The notes under the pieces were generated by a model, which saw only the letters and a program-made list of their open reading frames with translations, was not told where the DNA came from and searched no databases. A stretch of DNA of 64,000 bases from Flavobacteriaceae bacterium YJPT1-3 (lineage in GTDB: Bacteria > Bacteroidota > Bacteroidia > Flavobacteriales > Flavobacteriaceae), in the NCBI GenBank assembly GCA_029866965.1, contig CP123444.1:2025501-2089500 (forward strand), in the 5' to 3' direction. Numbering within the stretch: position 1 is the first letter of the stretch; every line of letters begins with the position of its first letter. The translations under genes were made by a program, and so were the position numbers. Below are positions 34,980 to 42,655 of the stretch, piece by piece.

Positions 34980-35570
34980 ATGCGACTCAAAACCCTCCTT
35001 CTTACCGCGCTTCTTATGTTGAGTGTTCTCCCATTGGACTGCTATGCACAGGAGGCTTGGAACCTCTCTTTTTCACCGGCACTGAATTTTCCTATTTCCA
35101 AAGTGCAGGACGAACCGCTTCGAATTGGGAACGGTTTTGAATTCGGTGTAGACTATCAGTGGTCTGAACGTATTCAACCGTACGTAGGCGTGATCTGGAA
35201 TCGTTTCGATACCGATGAAGACTTTGATGAGCCCAATATCCGCTATGTGCAAAAGGGGGTGGCTGTGGGTTTGAGATACCACTTTGCCTTAGCCAACGGT
35301 AAAGCTAAAATCTGCTTTCTCCGCGGAGGGATGGTTTTGATGGATTTACGAACGCGGAGCGAAGGTGGGGAATTTGACATAAACACCTCCTTCAATATCG
35401 GCGCACAATTTGGGGCCGGCCTTTCTTTACCTCTAGCTCATCAGTGGGCGCTTCGGCCGGAATTACGATGGACGCTTATCAATCATCAAGCAGATGCCCC
35501 TTTTTCATCGGCAGACCTAGACTTTAGACACCTTTCCTTGGCAGTGGGGCTCAGATACAGTTGGCAATAA
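34980..35570 (+). CDS. Outer-membrane beta-barrel protein, ~196 aa
   Basis: A signal peptide (MRLKTLLLTALL..., ending CYAQ) precedes alternating beta-strand segments (FGVDYQWSERIQPYVGVIW, AVGLRYHFA) and a C-terminal strand ending RYSWQ, as in OmpW/OmpA-like eight-stranded barrels of Bacteroidota. ATG 34980 gives a normal signal. No TonB box. Its role in the stress island is unknown; small barrels can act in envelope stability or diffusion. Confidence 0.8.
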   Translation: MRLKTLLLTALLMLSVLPLDCYAQEAWNLSFSPALNFPISKVQDEPLRIGNGFEFGVDYQWSERIQPYVGVIWNRFDTDEDFDEPNIRYVQKGVAVGLRYHFALANGKAKICFLRGGMVLMDLRTRSEGGEFDINTSFNIGAQFGAGLSLPLAHQWALRPELRWTLINHQADAPFSSADLDFRHLSLAVGLRYSWQ

Positions 35571-35608
35571 TACCCTCAGCGCTGCCGGATGCGCATTCAA
35601 GCAGGAAC

Positions 35609-35651
35609 TGACCAATATCATGGTAAGGGTGCACAGTGCCACCTACTTTTA
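35609..35651 (+). promoter_or_regulatory. Crp/Fnr-type operator plus -7 element, hibernation factor-USP operon
   Basis: TGACCAATATCA (35609-35620), 23 nt, TACTTTTA (35644-35651). The start codon is 15 bp beyond. Confidence 0.75.
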
Positions 35652-35666
35652 ATCAAAATAAAGATC

Positions 35667-35975
35667 ATGAAGGTAGTTTTCCAATACGTCAAAATGAAGG
35701 AAAGTGAAACGCTGAGCAACATCACCAGGCATCAGCTTGAAAAGTTGCACAAACGCTTTCCGTATTTTATGAGAGCTAATGTGTTTTTTAAGATGGAACA
35801 GGGCAATACCGATGCCATTCGGACCTGTGAGATCGAATTGACCGGTCCCGGACCCATACTCTTTGCCACCACAACGGCTGCCAATTTTGAACAGGCCATG
35901 AAAGAAACGGTATCCGACTTACAACGTCAATTGCGCAAGCGCAAAGAAATCTATAAACCCCATTTAAATCGATAA
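35667..35975 (+). CDS. hpf: Ribosome hibernation factor, HPF/RaiA family
   Basis: A 102-aa short HPF/YfiA-type protein that binds the 30S decoding region and silences ribosomes in stationary phase. ATG 35667 is used; the frame upstream to 35589 crosses the promoter. Seen: a beta-alpha-beta-beta-beta-alpha layout with FKMEQGNTDAIRTCEIEL and a basic last helix (LQRQLRKRKEIYKP). Co-transcribed with the USP gene 2 bp downstream. Confidence 0.85.
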   Translation: MKVVFQYVKMKESETLSNITRHQLEKLHKRFPYFMRANVFFKMEQGNTDAIRTCEIELTGPGPILFATTTAANFEQAMKETVSDLQRQLRKRKEIYKPHLNR

Positions 35976-35977
35976 CG

Positions 35978-36814
35978 ATGAAAAAGATTCTAGTACCCGT
36001 CGACTTTTCCGAGCATTCTAAAAACGCACTTCAGGTGGCGGCCGCTTTCGCGAAGGCGCACCAAGCAGAAATTCTGGTCGTACACATGATGGGATTAAGT
36101 GATGCGGTCTTGACCCGAGACGAAGATCAGGAAATTGCCGAAGCCGTATTTCATATGAAATTGGCCAAGAAGCAATTCAGACAGTTCTTGGATGAAGATT
36201 TTCTAAAAGGAATTAGGGTCTCAGAGATGGTGCAGAATTACACGGTCTTTGAAGAACTCAATGAGATTGCCAAAGAGCAGGACGCCGACTTTATCGTGAT
36301 GGGCTCTCATGGTACGACCAATCTTCGTGAAGAATTTGTAGGCAGCAACACCGAGCGCGTGGTGCGAACCGCAGAAGTTCCGGTATTGGTGGTTAAGAAT
36401 AGCCTGGGCGATTTCGCCATTAAGCAAGTACTCTTTGCCTGCGATTTCAAAACCGAAAATGTGAAGCCCTATCGCGAGGCCATGGCTTTTTTTGAGGAGT
36501 TAGGTGTTCAGGTGCATTTGGTTTATGTGAATCTGCCCGCAGACCGTTTCAGAAGTTCCAAAGAAATAGAAGAACGCATGGACGATTTTCTCAAACTGGC
36601 AGAATTTAGTAAACCCACGTTCCGTAAAGAATTGGTGATAATCAATGGCTACACTATGGAAAGTGCCCTATACGACTATGCTGTGAAAGTAGGGGCAGAC
36701 GCGCTGGCCATATCCACGCATGGCCGCAAAGGCCTGGCTCATTTCTTCAAGGGAAGTATAGCAGAGCATTTGGTGAACCATACGCAATTGCCCGTCTTTA
36801 CTTTTAAAATGTAA
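35978..36814 (+). CDS. Universal stress protein, two-domain
   Basis: A 278-aa tandem UspA protein. Domain 1 starts KKILVPVDFSEHSKNAL and has the ATP-binding motif GSHGTTNLREEFVGSNT (G-x2-G-x9-G-S). Domain 2 ends with STHGRKGLAHFFKGS, also near-complete. Likely ATP-binding and acting in stress or dormancy. A variant palindrome (TTTCGCGAAG, 36046) encodes AFAKA. It shares an operon with hpf, away from the main USP cluster. Confidence 0.9.
   Translation: MKKILVPVDFSEHSKNALQVAAAFAKAHQAEILVVHMMGLSDAVLTRDEDQEIAEAVFHMKLAKKQFRQFLDEDFLKGIRVSEMVQNYTVFEELNEIAKEQDADFIVMGSHGTTNLREEFVGSNTERVVRTAEVPVLVVKNSLGDFAIKQVLFACDFKTENVKPYREAMAFFEELGVQVHLVYVNLPADRFRSSKEIEERMDDFLKLAEFSKPTFRKELVIINGYTMESALYDYAVKVGADALAISTHGRKGLAHFFKGSIAEHLVNHTQLPVFTFKM
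36044..36057. repeat. Variant of the iterated palindrome (TTTCGCGAAG core)
   Basis: One core mismatch; in the USP gene at 35978, read as AFAKA. Confidence 0.7.
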
Positions 36815-36823
36815 GTCCGTTTC

Positions 36824-37525
36824 TCATTCGAACGTATGTAAAGCCATCTCCACCATCTGCGTGAAGGAACGCTCCCGCTCGTCGGCGGAGGTTCTTTCTT
36901 GGGTGACTAGCGAGTCGGAAATGGTGAGGATCGATAAGGCCTGAACCTGATATTTAGCCGCAATGGTATAGAGGCCAGCGGTTTCCATCTTTACGCAGAG
37001 TACCCCAAACTCTGCCCAGAGTTTGTAGGCTTCTGGATCGTCTTCATAAAATTCGTCAGTGGTCAATACATTTCCCGCTTGTATGGCAATCTGATTCGCT
37101 TCCGCGAAAAGAACCGCTCGTCGGAACAATTGGAAATTGGCGGTGGGTGAGTAGTCGGCATTGATGAATCGAGAGTTATTAATACCTGAAGTGCTGGAGG
37201 CAGCCATCGCAATCACCAGATCCCGAAGCTTTATGGAAGGTTGGTAAGAGCCGGCTGACCCCACCCGGATCAATTGGTTGACTCCGTAGTCATTGATCAA
37301 TTCATGGGCGTAAATGAGCGCTGAGGGTATGCCCATACCTGTACCCTGTACCGAAATTCGCTTTCCCTGATATAGCCCGGTATAACCCAGCATGGCGCGT
37401 ACATCGTTATAGCAGTATGCCTCTTCCAAAAAAGTCTCCGCAATCCACTTGGCGCGCATGGGATCTCCGGGTAAGAGTACCCGCTCTGCAATTTCACCCG
37501 CTTTGGCTTCAATATGGGTACTCAT
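36824..37525 (-). CDS. deoD: Purine-nucleoside phosphorylase, DeoD type
   Basis: A 233-aa hexameric-type phosphorylase splitting purine (deoxy)nucleosides. Seen: LLPGDPMRAKWIAETFLE, GYTGLYQGKRISVQGTGMGIPS, GSAG and the active-site Glu in KMETAGLY. ISDSLVTQERTSADERERSF is the usual C-terminal region. No Crp/Fnr-type operator is visible upstream. trxA is 28 bp upstream on the same strand and may be co-transcribed. Confidence 0.94.
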   Translation of the reverse strand: MSTHIEAKAGEIAERVLLPGDPMRAKWIAETFLEEAYCYNDVRAMLGYTGLYQGKRISVQGTGMGIPSALIYAHELINDYGVNQLIRVGSAGSYQPSIKLRDLVIAMAASSTSGINNSRFINADYSPTANFQLFRRAVLFAEANQIAIQAGNVLTTDEFYEDDPEAYKLWAEFGVLCVKMETAGLYTIAAKYQVQALSILTISDSLVTQERTSADERERSFTQMVEMALHTFE

Positions 37526-37553
37526 TGGTTATCGGCTTAGTGGATCATTATCC

Positions 37554-37853
37554 TTAGAAATATTGCTGTATGGTTTGGAGCAGCTGTTCTTTGGGAACTA
37601 CACCCGACTGTCGCCAGACGGGCTTCCCGGACTTGAACAAAATCAAAGTGGGTACTCCGCGCACTTGAAATTCCTGGGACAAGGGTTGATTTTTATCCAC
37701 ATCTATTTTGACAATTTTGACCTGATCGCCCAGGCTGGCTTTTACTTCCTTTAAAATAGGGGCCAGGGCTTTGCAGGGTCCACACCAATCGGCAAAAAAA
37801 TCAACGAGTACCGGAGTTTGTGCCTCTATGATGGACTTGAAGTTACTTTTCAT
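37554..37853 (-). CDS. trxA: Thioredoxin
   Basis: A 99-aa thioredoxin with active site DWC24-GP-C27K and cis-Pro in RGVPTLILFKSGKP. No signal peptide, so cytoplasmic. A TATCTTTA -7-like element is found at 37874-37881 on the - strand. The nearby TGA-N5-TCA has the wrong spacer and distance, so it is not counted as part of the regulon. Confidence 0.95.
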   Translation of the reverse strand: MKSNFKSIIEAQTPVLVDFFADWCGPCKALAPILKEVKASLGDQVKIVKIDVDKNQPLSQEFQVRGVPTLILFKSGKPVWRQSGVVPKEQLLQTIQQYF

Positions 37854-37889
37854 GGGTCTTTGATTTTCTTTTTTAAAGATAACAAATGA

Positions 37890-38789
37890 TCAAGTCAATA
37901 AGGGCTTTTGGAACTCCCGAATCAAGTGGAGCACTTCTGGTAAGGGAATCGCAATAGAATAAGTCCCGGTGTAGGCCGGACAGATGATACAATCGTCAAA
38001 ATAAAATTCAACGGCCTCCCCATTGACCACAAAATTGTTTTTGTAAATCTGAAAATCACTTGGGGCTAATTCCCAGCAGGCGATATAAAGATCACCGGAA
38101 GTTATCTTTTTCTCGATGGTTCGATTGATGATCTCCAACATCTCACGCTGGGCATGGTCCACAAAAAAGTCGTCAAAATAAATGAAGTCCTGTTTGTTGA
38201 CGTCGTAATTCAGGCAGTCAAAGGTATAGGCACTGTGTGCCATCCCGGAATAATAATTTTCCTTATACAGCAAGATACTGATGAGGTCATTGGCAGTGGC
38301 GTGAATTTTAAAGTCAATCAATCGTTGCTCTTTGATGCGAACTCCGTTGATCGTATCGCACAGAAATTGACGATCTTCCAACAGGTCTTCCCGGGTCTTC
38401 TCTAGATCCAGATAATTTTCCTTCATATAGGCATTGAACGTGCTGTAGCCGGCATTTCTTTCTTCATTGAGGTAGGGATAGCGATAGTCGATCACATAAT
38501 CATCGGTTTCTTCAAAAAGTTCTTTGGTTAGTACATCTTCTTGAAGCGACTTTCGATCATCCTGCTTCCGCAGTAAACCTTCTTTCTTTAGTGCCTGGTT
38601 TTTTTGTTGCCATTCTAAAGCTGTTTCTGAAGTCAAAGCATCTACAGTATCCCGTGCGGTCGAAGTGTTAACTGTAGCGGGTTGGACTGGCTCCGTTGTT
38701 TTATTTTGATTTTTTTGACAGCCCAGGTACAAGAGCAGGAGCATAGAAAAAAGCCAGATTACTAAGCGAGATTTGTTGATCGTTTTCAT
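37890..38789 (-). CDS. RsiV/DUF3298-type lipoprotein
   Basis: A 299-aa protein with a lipoprotein signal (LLYLGC) and a Ser/Thr-rich linker. Residues ~95-295 match the DUF4163-DUF3298 pattern: YRYPYLN...YSTFNAYMKENY, then a SAYTFDCLNYD core and EFYFDDCIICPAYTGTYSIAIPLPEV at the end. In Bacillus RsiV this fold binds lysozyme and controls a sigma factor; here there is no anti-sigma domain or transmembrane anchor beyond the lipid. It has its own operator upstream. Confidence 0.8.
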   Translation of the reverse strand: MKTINKSRLVIWLFSMLLLLYLGCQKNQNKTTEPVQPATVNTSTARDTVDALTSETALEWQQKNQALKKEGLLRKQDDRKSLQEDVLTKELFEETDDYVIDYRYPYLNEERNAGYSTFNAYMKENYLDLEKTREDLLEDRQFLCDTINGVRIKEQRLIDFKIHATANDLISILLYKENYYSGMAHSAYTFDCLNYDVNKQDFIYFDDFFVDHAQREMLEIINRTIEKKITSGDLYIACWELAPSDFQIYKNNFVVNGEAVEFYFDDCIICPAYTGTYSIAIPLPEVLHLIREFQKPLLT

Positions 38790-38814
38790 AGGGATCTTTT
38801 AATGGATTTCGGGA

Positions 38815-38857
38815 CCAAGGTAGTTCGGAAAGAGCAGGTGTTCTATGAGTAAAATCA
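38815..38857 (-). promoter_or_regulatory. Crp/Fnr-type operator plus -7 element, RsiV-like gene
   Basis: On the - strand TGATTTTACTCA (38846-38857), 23 nt, TACCTTGG (38815-38822). The site is only 9 bp upstream of the end of the MscS gene. Confidence 0.65.
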
Positions 38858-38865
38858 GTTCAGGT

Positions 38866-39774
38866 CTAGGCTTTTGGTTTTTCGTTAGTGAGTGGAATGC
38901 GTACGATTTCTAAGGTGGTAGAAGCGGTTTGTACGTTCCCGTTTGTAGCCTCAATAGCTCGTTCTAGACGCTCGTGCAGCCGGTGCTTGGTCAGTCGGCG
39001 TTTCTTAAAGTCGACGATGTATCGCAGATTAAATTGCAACCAATTGTCGGTAATGGTCAACGCTAGTGTCGGTTCTACTTCTGCATTTTCGATGTAGTAT
39101 TTTTTGACCACCTCTTGCCAGGATTGTTTAGACTGCATGGCAAAGGCACTGAGCTCTTCCTGAGCGATTTTCATGATGATCTGCTGAGTCATTTCCACAT
39201 CAGAGCCGTGGCGAATGGGTAGATTGAACTCATCCCAGATAAAGGGAAAGTCGCGCGAGTAATTGTATATAGGACCTCGAAACACAAAAGCATTACTCAA
39301 TTTAACGATGCGTCCGCTGTAATTATCGGTACTTACCCATTCACCAATCTCCATCAGGGTAGTGTAGATGCTGTCAATGTCAATGACATCGCCCTGGATA
39401 CCGTGCATTTCAATACGGTCGCCCGGAGCATACACCTTGGCCGCAAAAATGTATAGGGAACCTGCAATACTCAAAAAAAGTTCTTGCAACGTGATGGCAA
39501 CCCCAGCAGAGAACAAACCAATAGCCAGCGTAAAATCTTTGATCGACCCGGTAAAATAGGCGAGGGATAGCAGAATCACCAGGAGGTAGCCAAAAATCTC
39601 TACGGCTTTTTGCGATTTATAGCGGGTTTGAATAGCGGGAATGGTGCGCTTGAGTAATTTTCGTATTCGGGTGATCAGGAGTATGATCAGGAGGACCCAG
39701 AGAGCATACTTTACTGCTTGAACGGCATTGGGATGGTTTTCCCACCAGGTTTGAAACGATCTCCAGGTATCCAT
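38866..39774 (-). CDS. MscS-type mechanosensitive channel
   Basis: A 302-aa membrane protein: three helices in the first ~110 residues, then the MscS pore-lining and beta domain (LQELFLSIAGSLYIFAAKVYAPGDRIEMHGIQGDVIDI) and a cytoplasmic C-terminal domain. It would release solutes on osmotic downshock. It follows the TerB-like gene by 10 bp and shares its promoter. Confidence 0.9.
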   Translation of the reverse strand: MDTWRSFQTWWENHPNAVQAVKYALWVLLIILLITRIRKLLKRTIPAIQTRYKSQKAVEIFGYLLVILLSLAYFTGSIKDFTLAIGLFSAGVAITLQELFLSIAGSLYIFAAKVYAPGDRIEMHGIQGDVIDIDSIYTTLMEIGEWVSTDNYSGRIVKLSNAFVFRGPIYNYSRDFPFIWDEFNLPIRHGSDVEMTQQIIMKIAQEELSAFAMQSKQSWQEVVKKYYIENAEVEPTLALTITDNWLQFNLRYIVDFKKRRLTKHRLHERLERAIEATNGNVQTASTTLEIVRIPLTNEKPKA

Positions 39775-39784
39775 GATTGAGATT

Positions 39785-40192
39785 TCAGTCGGCGAGATTC
39801 AAGAACAGTTTTAATTTTCCCAAAAGGACCAGCTCCGATTTATTCATTCCTGAGAAGGAGCTGGCAATCGCCCGGGCTGTTTTGAATATAAGTCGGTCGA
39901 TTTCTGGAGTGAAGTATTCCGGGAATGTCGTTCTGAAGTCTACAAAGTCGCGATAGGTTTCTTCAGAACTGAGCTGAAAATAGTCTGAACCTTCAAAAAC
40001 GACTTTGATCAGGTGGGCAGCATCCTCTCCCATTACATCCTCTAGATCATCAATGGCCGTCCAATAGTCGCTTACATAGCGCTGAAGACGTTGATATTCT
40101 TCCTCCCTCACCTCCCGGTCAGCATTAGCGATAGCATAAAATAGCTTTCCCAAACTGTGATAAAAGGATAAGCTTTTCGTAGAAGACTCCAT
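39785..40192 (-). CDS. TerB-like helical protein
   Basis: A 135-aa cytoplasmic protein, all helical, with the TerB-type start LGKLFYAIANADREVREEEYQRLQRYV. TerB domains bind divalent metals and appear in stress loci; here there are no other ter genes. It is the first gene of the TerB-MscS operon, 21 bp from a -7 element with an ideally spaced operator. Confidence 0.7.
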   Translation of the reverse strand: MESSTKSLSFYHSLGKLFYAIANADREVREEEYQRLQRYVSDYWTAIDDLEDVMGEDAAHLIKVVFEGSDYFQLSSEETYRDFVDFRTTFPEYFTPEIDRLIFKTARAIASSFSGMNKSELVLLGKLKLFLNLAD

Positions 40193-40213
40193 GTTTTTTT
40201 GGTGTTACGAACG

Positions 40214-40287
40214 TAAAGCTAGGCTTAGCCAACAAAAGGAATCATGACTTTGGTCATTGTTCATACCTCGCTAGCATCTCAATTTTA
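40214..40287. promoter_or_regulatory. Divergent Crp/Fnr-type operator between TerB-MscS and the sigma-like gene
   Basis: TGACTTTGGTCA at 40245-40256 has a -7-like element exactly 23 nt away on both sides: TAGCTTTA (40214-40221, - strand) and CAATTTTA (40280-40287, + strand). Confidence 0.7.
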
Positions 40288-40306
40288 TGCTCTAATCTTG
40301 AGACCC

Positions 40307-41071
40307 ATGAGCACTTCCTTTTCCAATAACAAAGCCCCTCAAAAGAACTATCGTCTGTATGTAGAACAGTATTATCAACAGTTGTATCGCTATCGCAGTG
40401 ATGAACAACGCGATCAGTTCTTAGCCATGCTCATCGCCTTACTGCCGGAACTGGAAGGGTATGTAAAACTACGCTTAGATCAGGCCGTCCATGCGGGAAA
40501 TTTTCCCCACAACAAGTACAAGCCGCAGGATGTCACCGATGATCTTTACTTGATCTTGTACGCCAGTTTCGACGAGATTGATAATGAAGATGAATTTTAC
40601 CTCTGGCTGTTTGAAAAGACCAATCAGGTCATCGAAGAGTTGATCGCCAATGAAGCCGAGTACGCAGCCCGTTTCGAATCGCTGGATCGCTATTCAAACG
40701 CAGAATGGCGCGGACTTAAAGAGCGTTTCACCAGCGAGTTTGACGGCGATTTGATCATGAAGGAAGATCTTACCGACGTCTCATATAAAATACCAAAACT
40801 TCAATGGAGCCACTTCTTAACCGGTACCGATAAGGAGCAAGAATGGGATCAAAAGATTGATGCTTTGCTTCAACAAGAACAAGCTGATCAAGAACTGGAT
40901 CGCTTACTGGAGCGGCTCTCCTTTCGCGTACGCGAAATCGTTCAACTCCATCATAAATATTTATTCTCTGTTGCTGAGATCGCCCGACTGAAGAACGAAT
41001 CGAAGGGCGATGTAGAGCAGGCTTTAGAAGAAGCCAAACGAATCATTCAAGTCAGTTTATTTAATTCTTAA
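40307..41071 (+). CDS. Sigma-70-like transcription factor, 254 aa
   Basis: ATG 40307 is chosen because the frame upstream contains the operator. The N-terminal half (YVKLRLDQAVHAGNFPHNKYKPQDVTDDLYLILY) resembles region 2 of ECF-type sigma factors, and the C-terminal half (RLSFRVREIVQLHHKYLFSVAEIARLKNESKGDVEQAL) resembles region 4 with a helix-turn-helix. The linker of ~120 residues is longer than usual. It may be a divergent sigma factor or a sigma-derived regulator for part of the island. No anti-sigma gene is adjacent. Confidence 0.7.
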   Translation: MSTSFSNNKAPQKNYRLYVEQYYQQLYRYRSDEQRDQFLAMLIALLPELEGYVKLRLDQAVHAGNFPHNKYKPQDVTDDLYLILYASFDEIDNEDEFYLWLFEKTNQVIEELIANEAEYAARFESLDRYSNAEWRGLKERFTSEFDGDLIMKEDLTDVSYKIPKLQWSHFLTGTDKEQEWDQKIDALLQQEQADQELDRLLERLSFRVREIVQLHHKYLFSVAEIARLKNESKGDVEQALEEAKRIIQVSLFNS

Positions 41072-41079
41072 CGAGTGCA

Positions 41080-41295
41080 TTAGGCCGAGTGGGAGTGCGT
41101 CTTTTTGTATTGTTGTAGCAGTTGCTCTAAACTGTTTAAGTACGATTGTAGATCGGCTTCTTCCATGGTGTCTCCCGGTGAATTTCCCAGGGTCATGGGT
41201 TGCTCATCAAGAAAAGCCTGTAATTCTGGAAAATGGGATTCTATCTCGCTAAGCGCACTGCTGATTTTTTGAATGATGTTCTCTAGGGCTTCCAT
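41080..41295 (-). CDS. Small uncharacterised acidic protein, ~71 aa
   Basis: The frame is open to 41343, but that region carries the operator, so ATG 41295 (MEALENIIQKISSAL) or 41301 is preferred. The product is helical and acidic, with a His-containing tail. It is convergent with the sigma-like gene (8 bp gap) and divergent from the histidine kinase. No family recognised. Confidence 0.55.
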   Translation of the reverse strand: MEALENIIQKISSALSEIESHFPELQAFLDEQPMTLGNSPGDTMEEADLQSYLNSLEQLLQQYKKTHSHSA

Positions 41296-41343
41296 GATCA
41301 TCTTATTTCTCACCAAGTTCTTGATTAAGTCAAAATATTTCAA

Positions 41344-41355
41344 TGATTTTCATCA
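41344..41355. promoter_or_regulatory. TGA-N6-TCA palindrome upstream of the histidine kinase
   Basis: TGATTTTCATCA. At 23 nt the -7-like matches are weak on both sides (AAGAATTG on +, GAACTTGG on -), unlike the other sites. It could feed back on the kinase-regulator operon or drive the small - strand gene. Confidence 0.4.
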
Positions 41356-41425
41356 TGGACCACTAGTGGTCTCTAAGCAAGAATTGACCTTGTGACTGCG
41401 CTCGAACTATCGTACTTTTAAAAGG

Positions 41426-42655
41426 ATGAAATTTTTTGAAAAAAGTATAGAGGAAGCCTTCCTGATCTTGTTTGAAGGGGCTTCCGAAGGCATAGTGGTG
41501 GTTAATTCGGCACAGGTCATTGTAGCGACCAATGAATCAGCCCGCACCATTTTTGGTTATCGGGAGAAGGAATTGGAGGGGAAACCCTTAAATATCCTGA
41601 TTCCTGATAAGTATGAGCAGGCCCATCGTCACCACTTTGAGGATTTCATGCATCACAGCAAAAAACGTCGTATGGGCCATGGCCGCGACTTGTACGGAGT
41701 CCGTAAAGACGGAACGACTTTTCCAGTAGAGGCCGGACTCAATCCCTTTGTCTTGCACAACCATCGTTATGTTATGGCACTAGTTTCAGACATCACCTTA
41801 CGTAAGAAACAGGAAAGGGAAATTCTGGAACTGAATGAGCATTTAGAGGAGAGAATCGAAAAGCGAACCCACACGCTCAACGAGACCGTTTCCCAGTTAA
41901 AGGAGGAGGTAGCTCTACGTCTGGAGGCTGAAAACAACGCCAAAGAAGCCTTACGGCGGGAAAAAGAACTCAATGAATTAAAAACGAAATTTTTATCCTT
42001 GGTTTCCCACGAATTTAAGACACCATTAAGCGGTATTGCCTCCTCAGCCAGTTTAGCCGCAAAGTATACCAAAGAAGAACAGCAGGAGAAACGGGAGAAG
42101 CATTTTAAAACTATTCAATCAAAGGTCAAATACCTGAATACCATCATTGATGATTTTCTGTCTATCGAGCGATTGGATAGCAATAAAACGACCTACCGTT
42201 ATACCCGATTTCCGTTGAGCCAGGTCTTGGATGAAGTCGTGTACGATGCCCAGGTCCATTTAAAGCAGGGCCAGCAGATCAATTATCCTAAAAATGCAGA
42301 AGAATTTGAATTGGAGTTTGACGCCAAAATTTTGGAGCTGGTGCTTAAAAATTTGCTGCATAATGCATTGAAATATTCCCGTGAAAATTCTCAGGTAACC
42401 CTGAATATTAGCGAACAGGAAGAGTATATCAAATTAGACATCACAGACGAAGGGATAGGCATTCCTCAAGAAGAGCAGAAATTTATTTTCGATCGTTACT
42501 TTAGAGCGGCTAATGTCTTGACTACGGCAGGCACAGGCATCGGACTTAATATTGTAAAAAGTCATATCGAAAATCTAGGTGGAGAGATCAGTTTTACCAG
42601 TCAGGAAGGAGAAGGCTCCACCTTTACTATATTAATCCCATATAAGAATCACTAA
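41426..42655 (+). CDS. PAS-domain sensor histidine kinase
   Basis: A 409-aa soluble kinase without transmembrane segments. PAS domain ~10-130 (GIVVVNSAQVIVATNESARTIFGY, GRDLYGVRKDGTTFPVEAG), coiled coil ~130-185, HisKA with His195 in LVSHEFKTPLSG, and HATPase ~290-405 (NLLHNALKYS, DEGIGIPQEEQ, GTGIGLNIVKSH). The PAS F-helix has a His cluster (AHRHHFEDFMHH) near the FixL haem-ligand position, so gas or redox sensing is possible but unproven. Its TAA overlaps the ATG of the regulator gene, so the two are a pair. Confidence 0.92.
   Translation: MKFFEKSIEEAFLILFEGASEGIVVVNSAQVIVATNESARTIFGYREKELEGKPLNILIPDKYEQAHRHHFEDFMHHSKKRRMGHGRDLYGVRKDGTTFPVEAGLNPFVLHNHRYVMALVSDITLRKKQEREILELNEHLEERIEKRTHTLNETVSQLKEEVALRLEAENNAKEALRREKELNELKTKFLSLVSHEFKTPLSGIASSASLAAKYTKEEQQEKREKHFKTIQSKVKYLNTIIDDFLSIERLDSNKTTYRYTRFPLSQVLDEVVYDAQVHLKQGQQINYPKNAEEFELEFDAKILELVLKNLLHNALKYSRENSQVTLNISEQEEYIKLDITDEGIGIPQEEQKFIFDRYFRAANVLTTAGTGIGLNIVKSHIENLGGEISFTSQEGEGSTFTILIPYKNH

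Noticed and set aside
37887-37897. Another Crp/Fnr-type operator in front of trxA
   Set aside because: The spacer is N5 and the site lies ~5 bp from the -7 element instead of 23, so it does not fit the pattern.
40918-40942. Further copy of the iterated palindrome (CTTTCGCGTACGCGAAAT)
   Set aside because: It contains an extra central GTACGC, so it is a different, unique palindrome.
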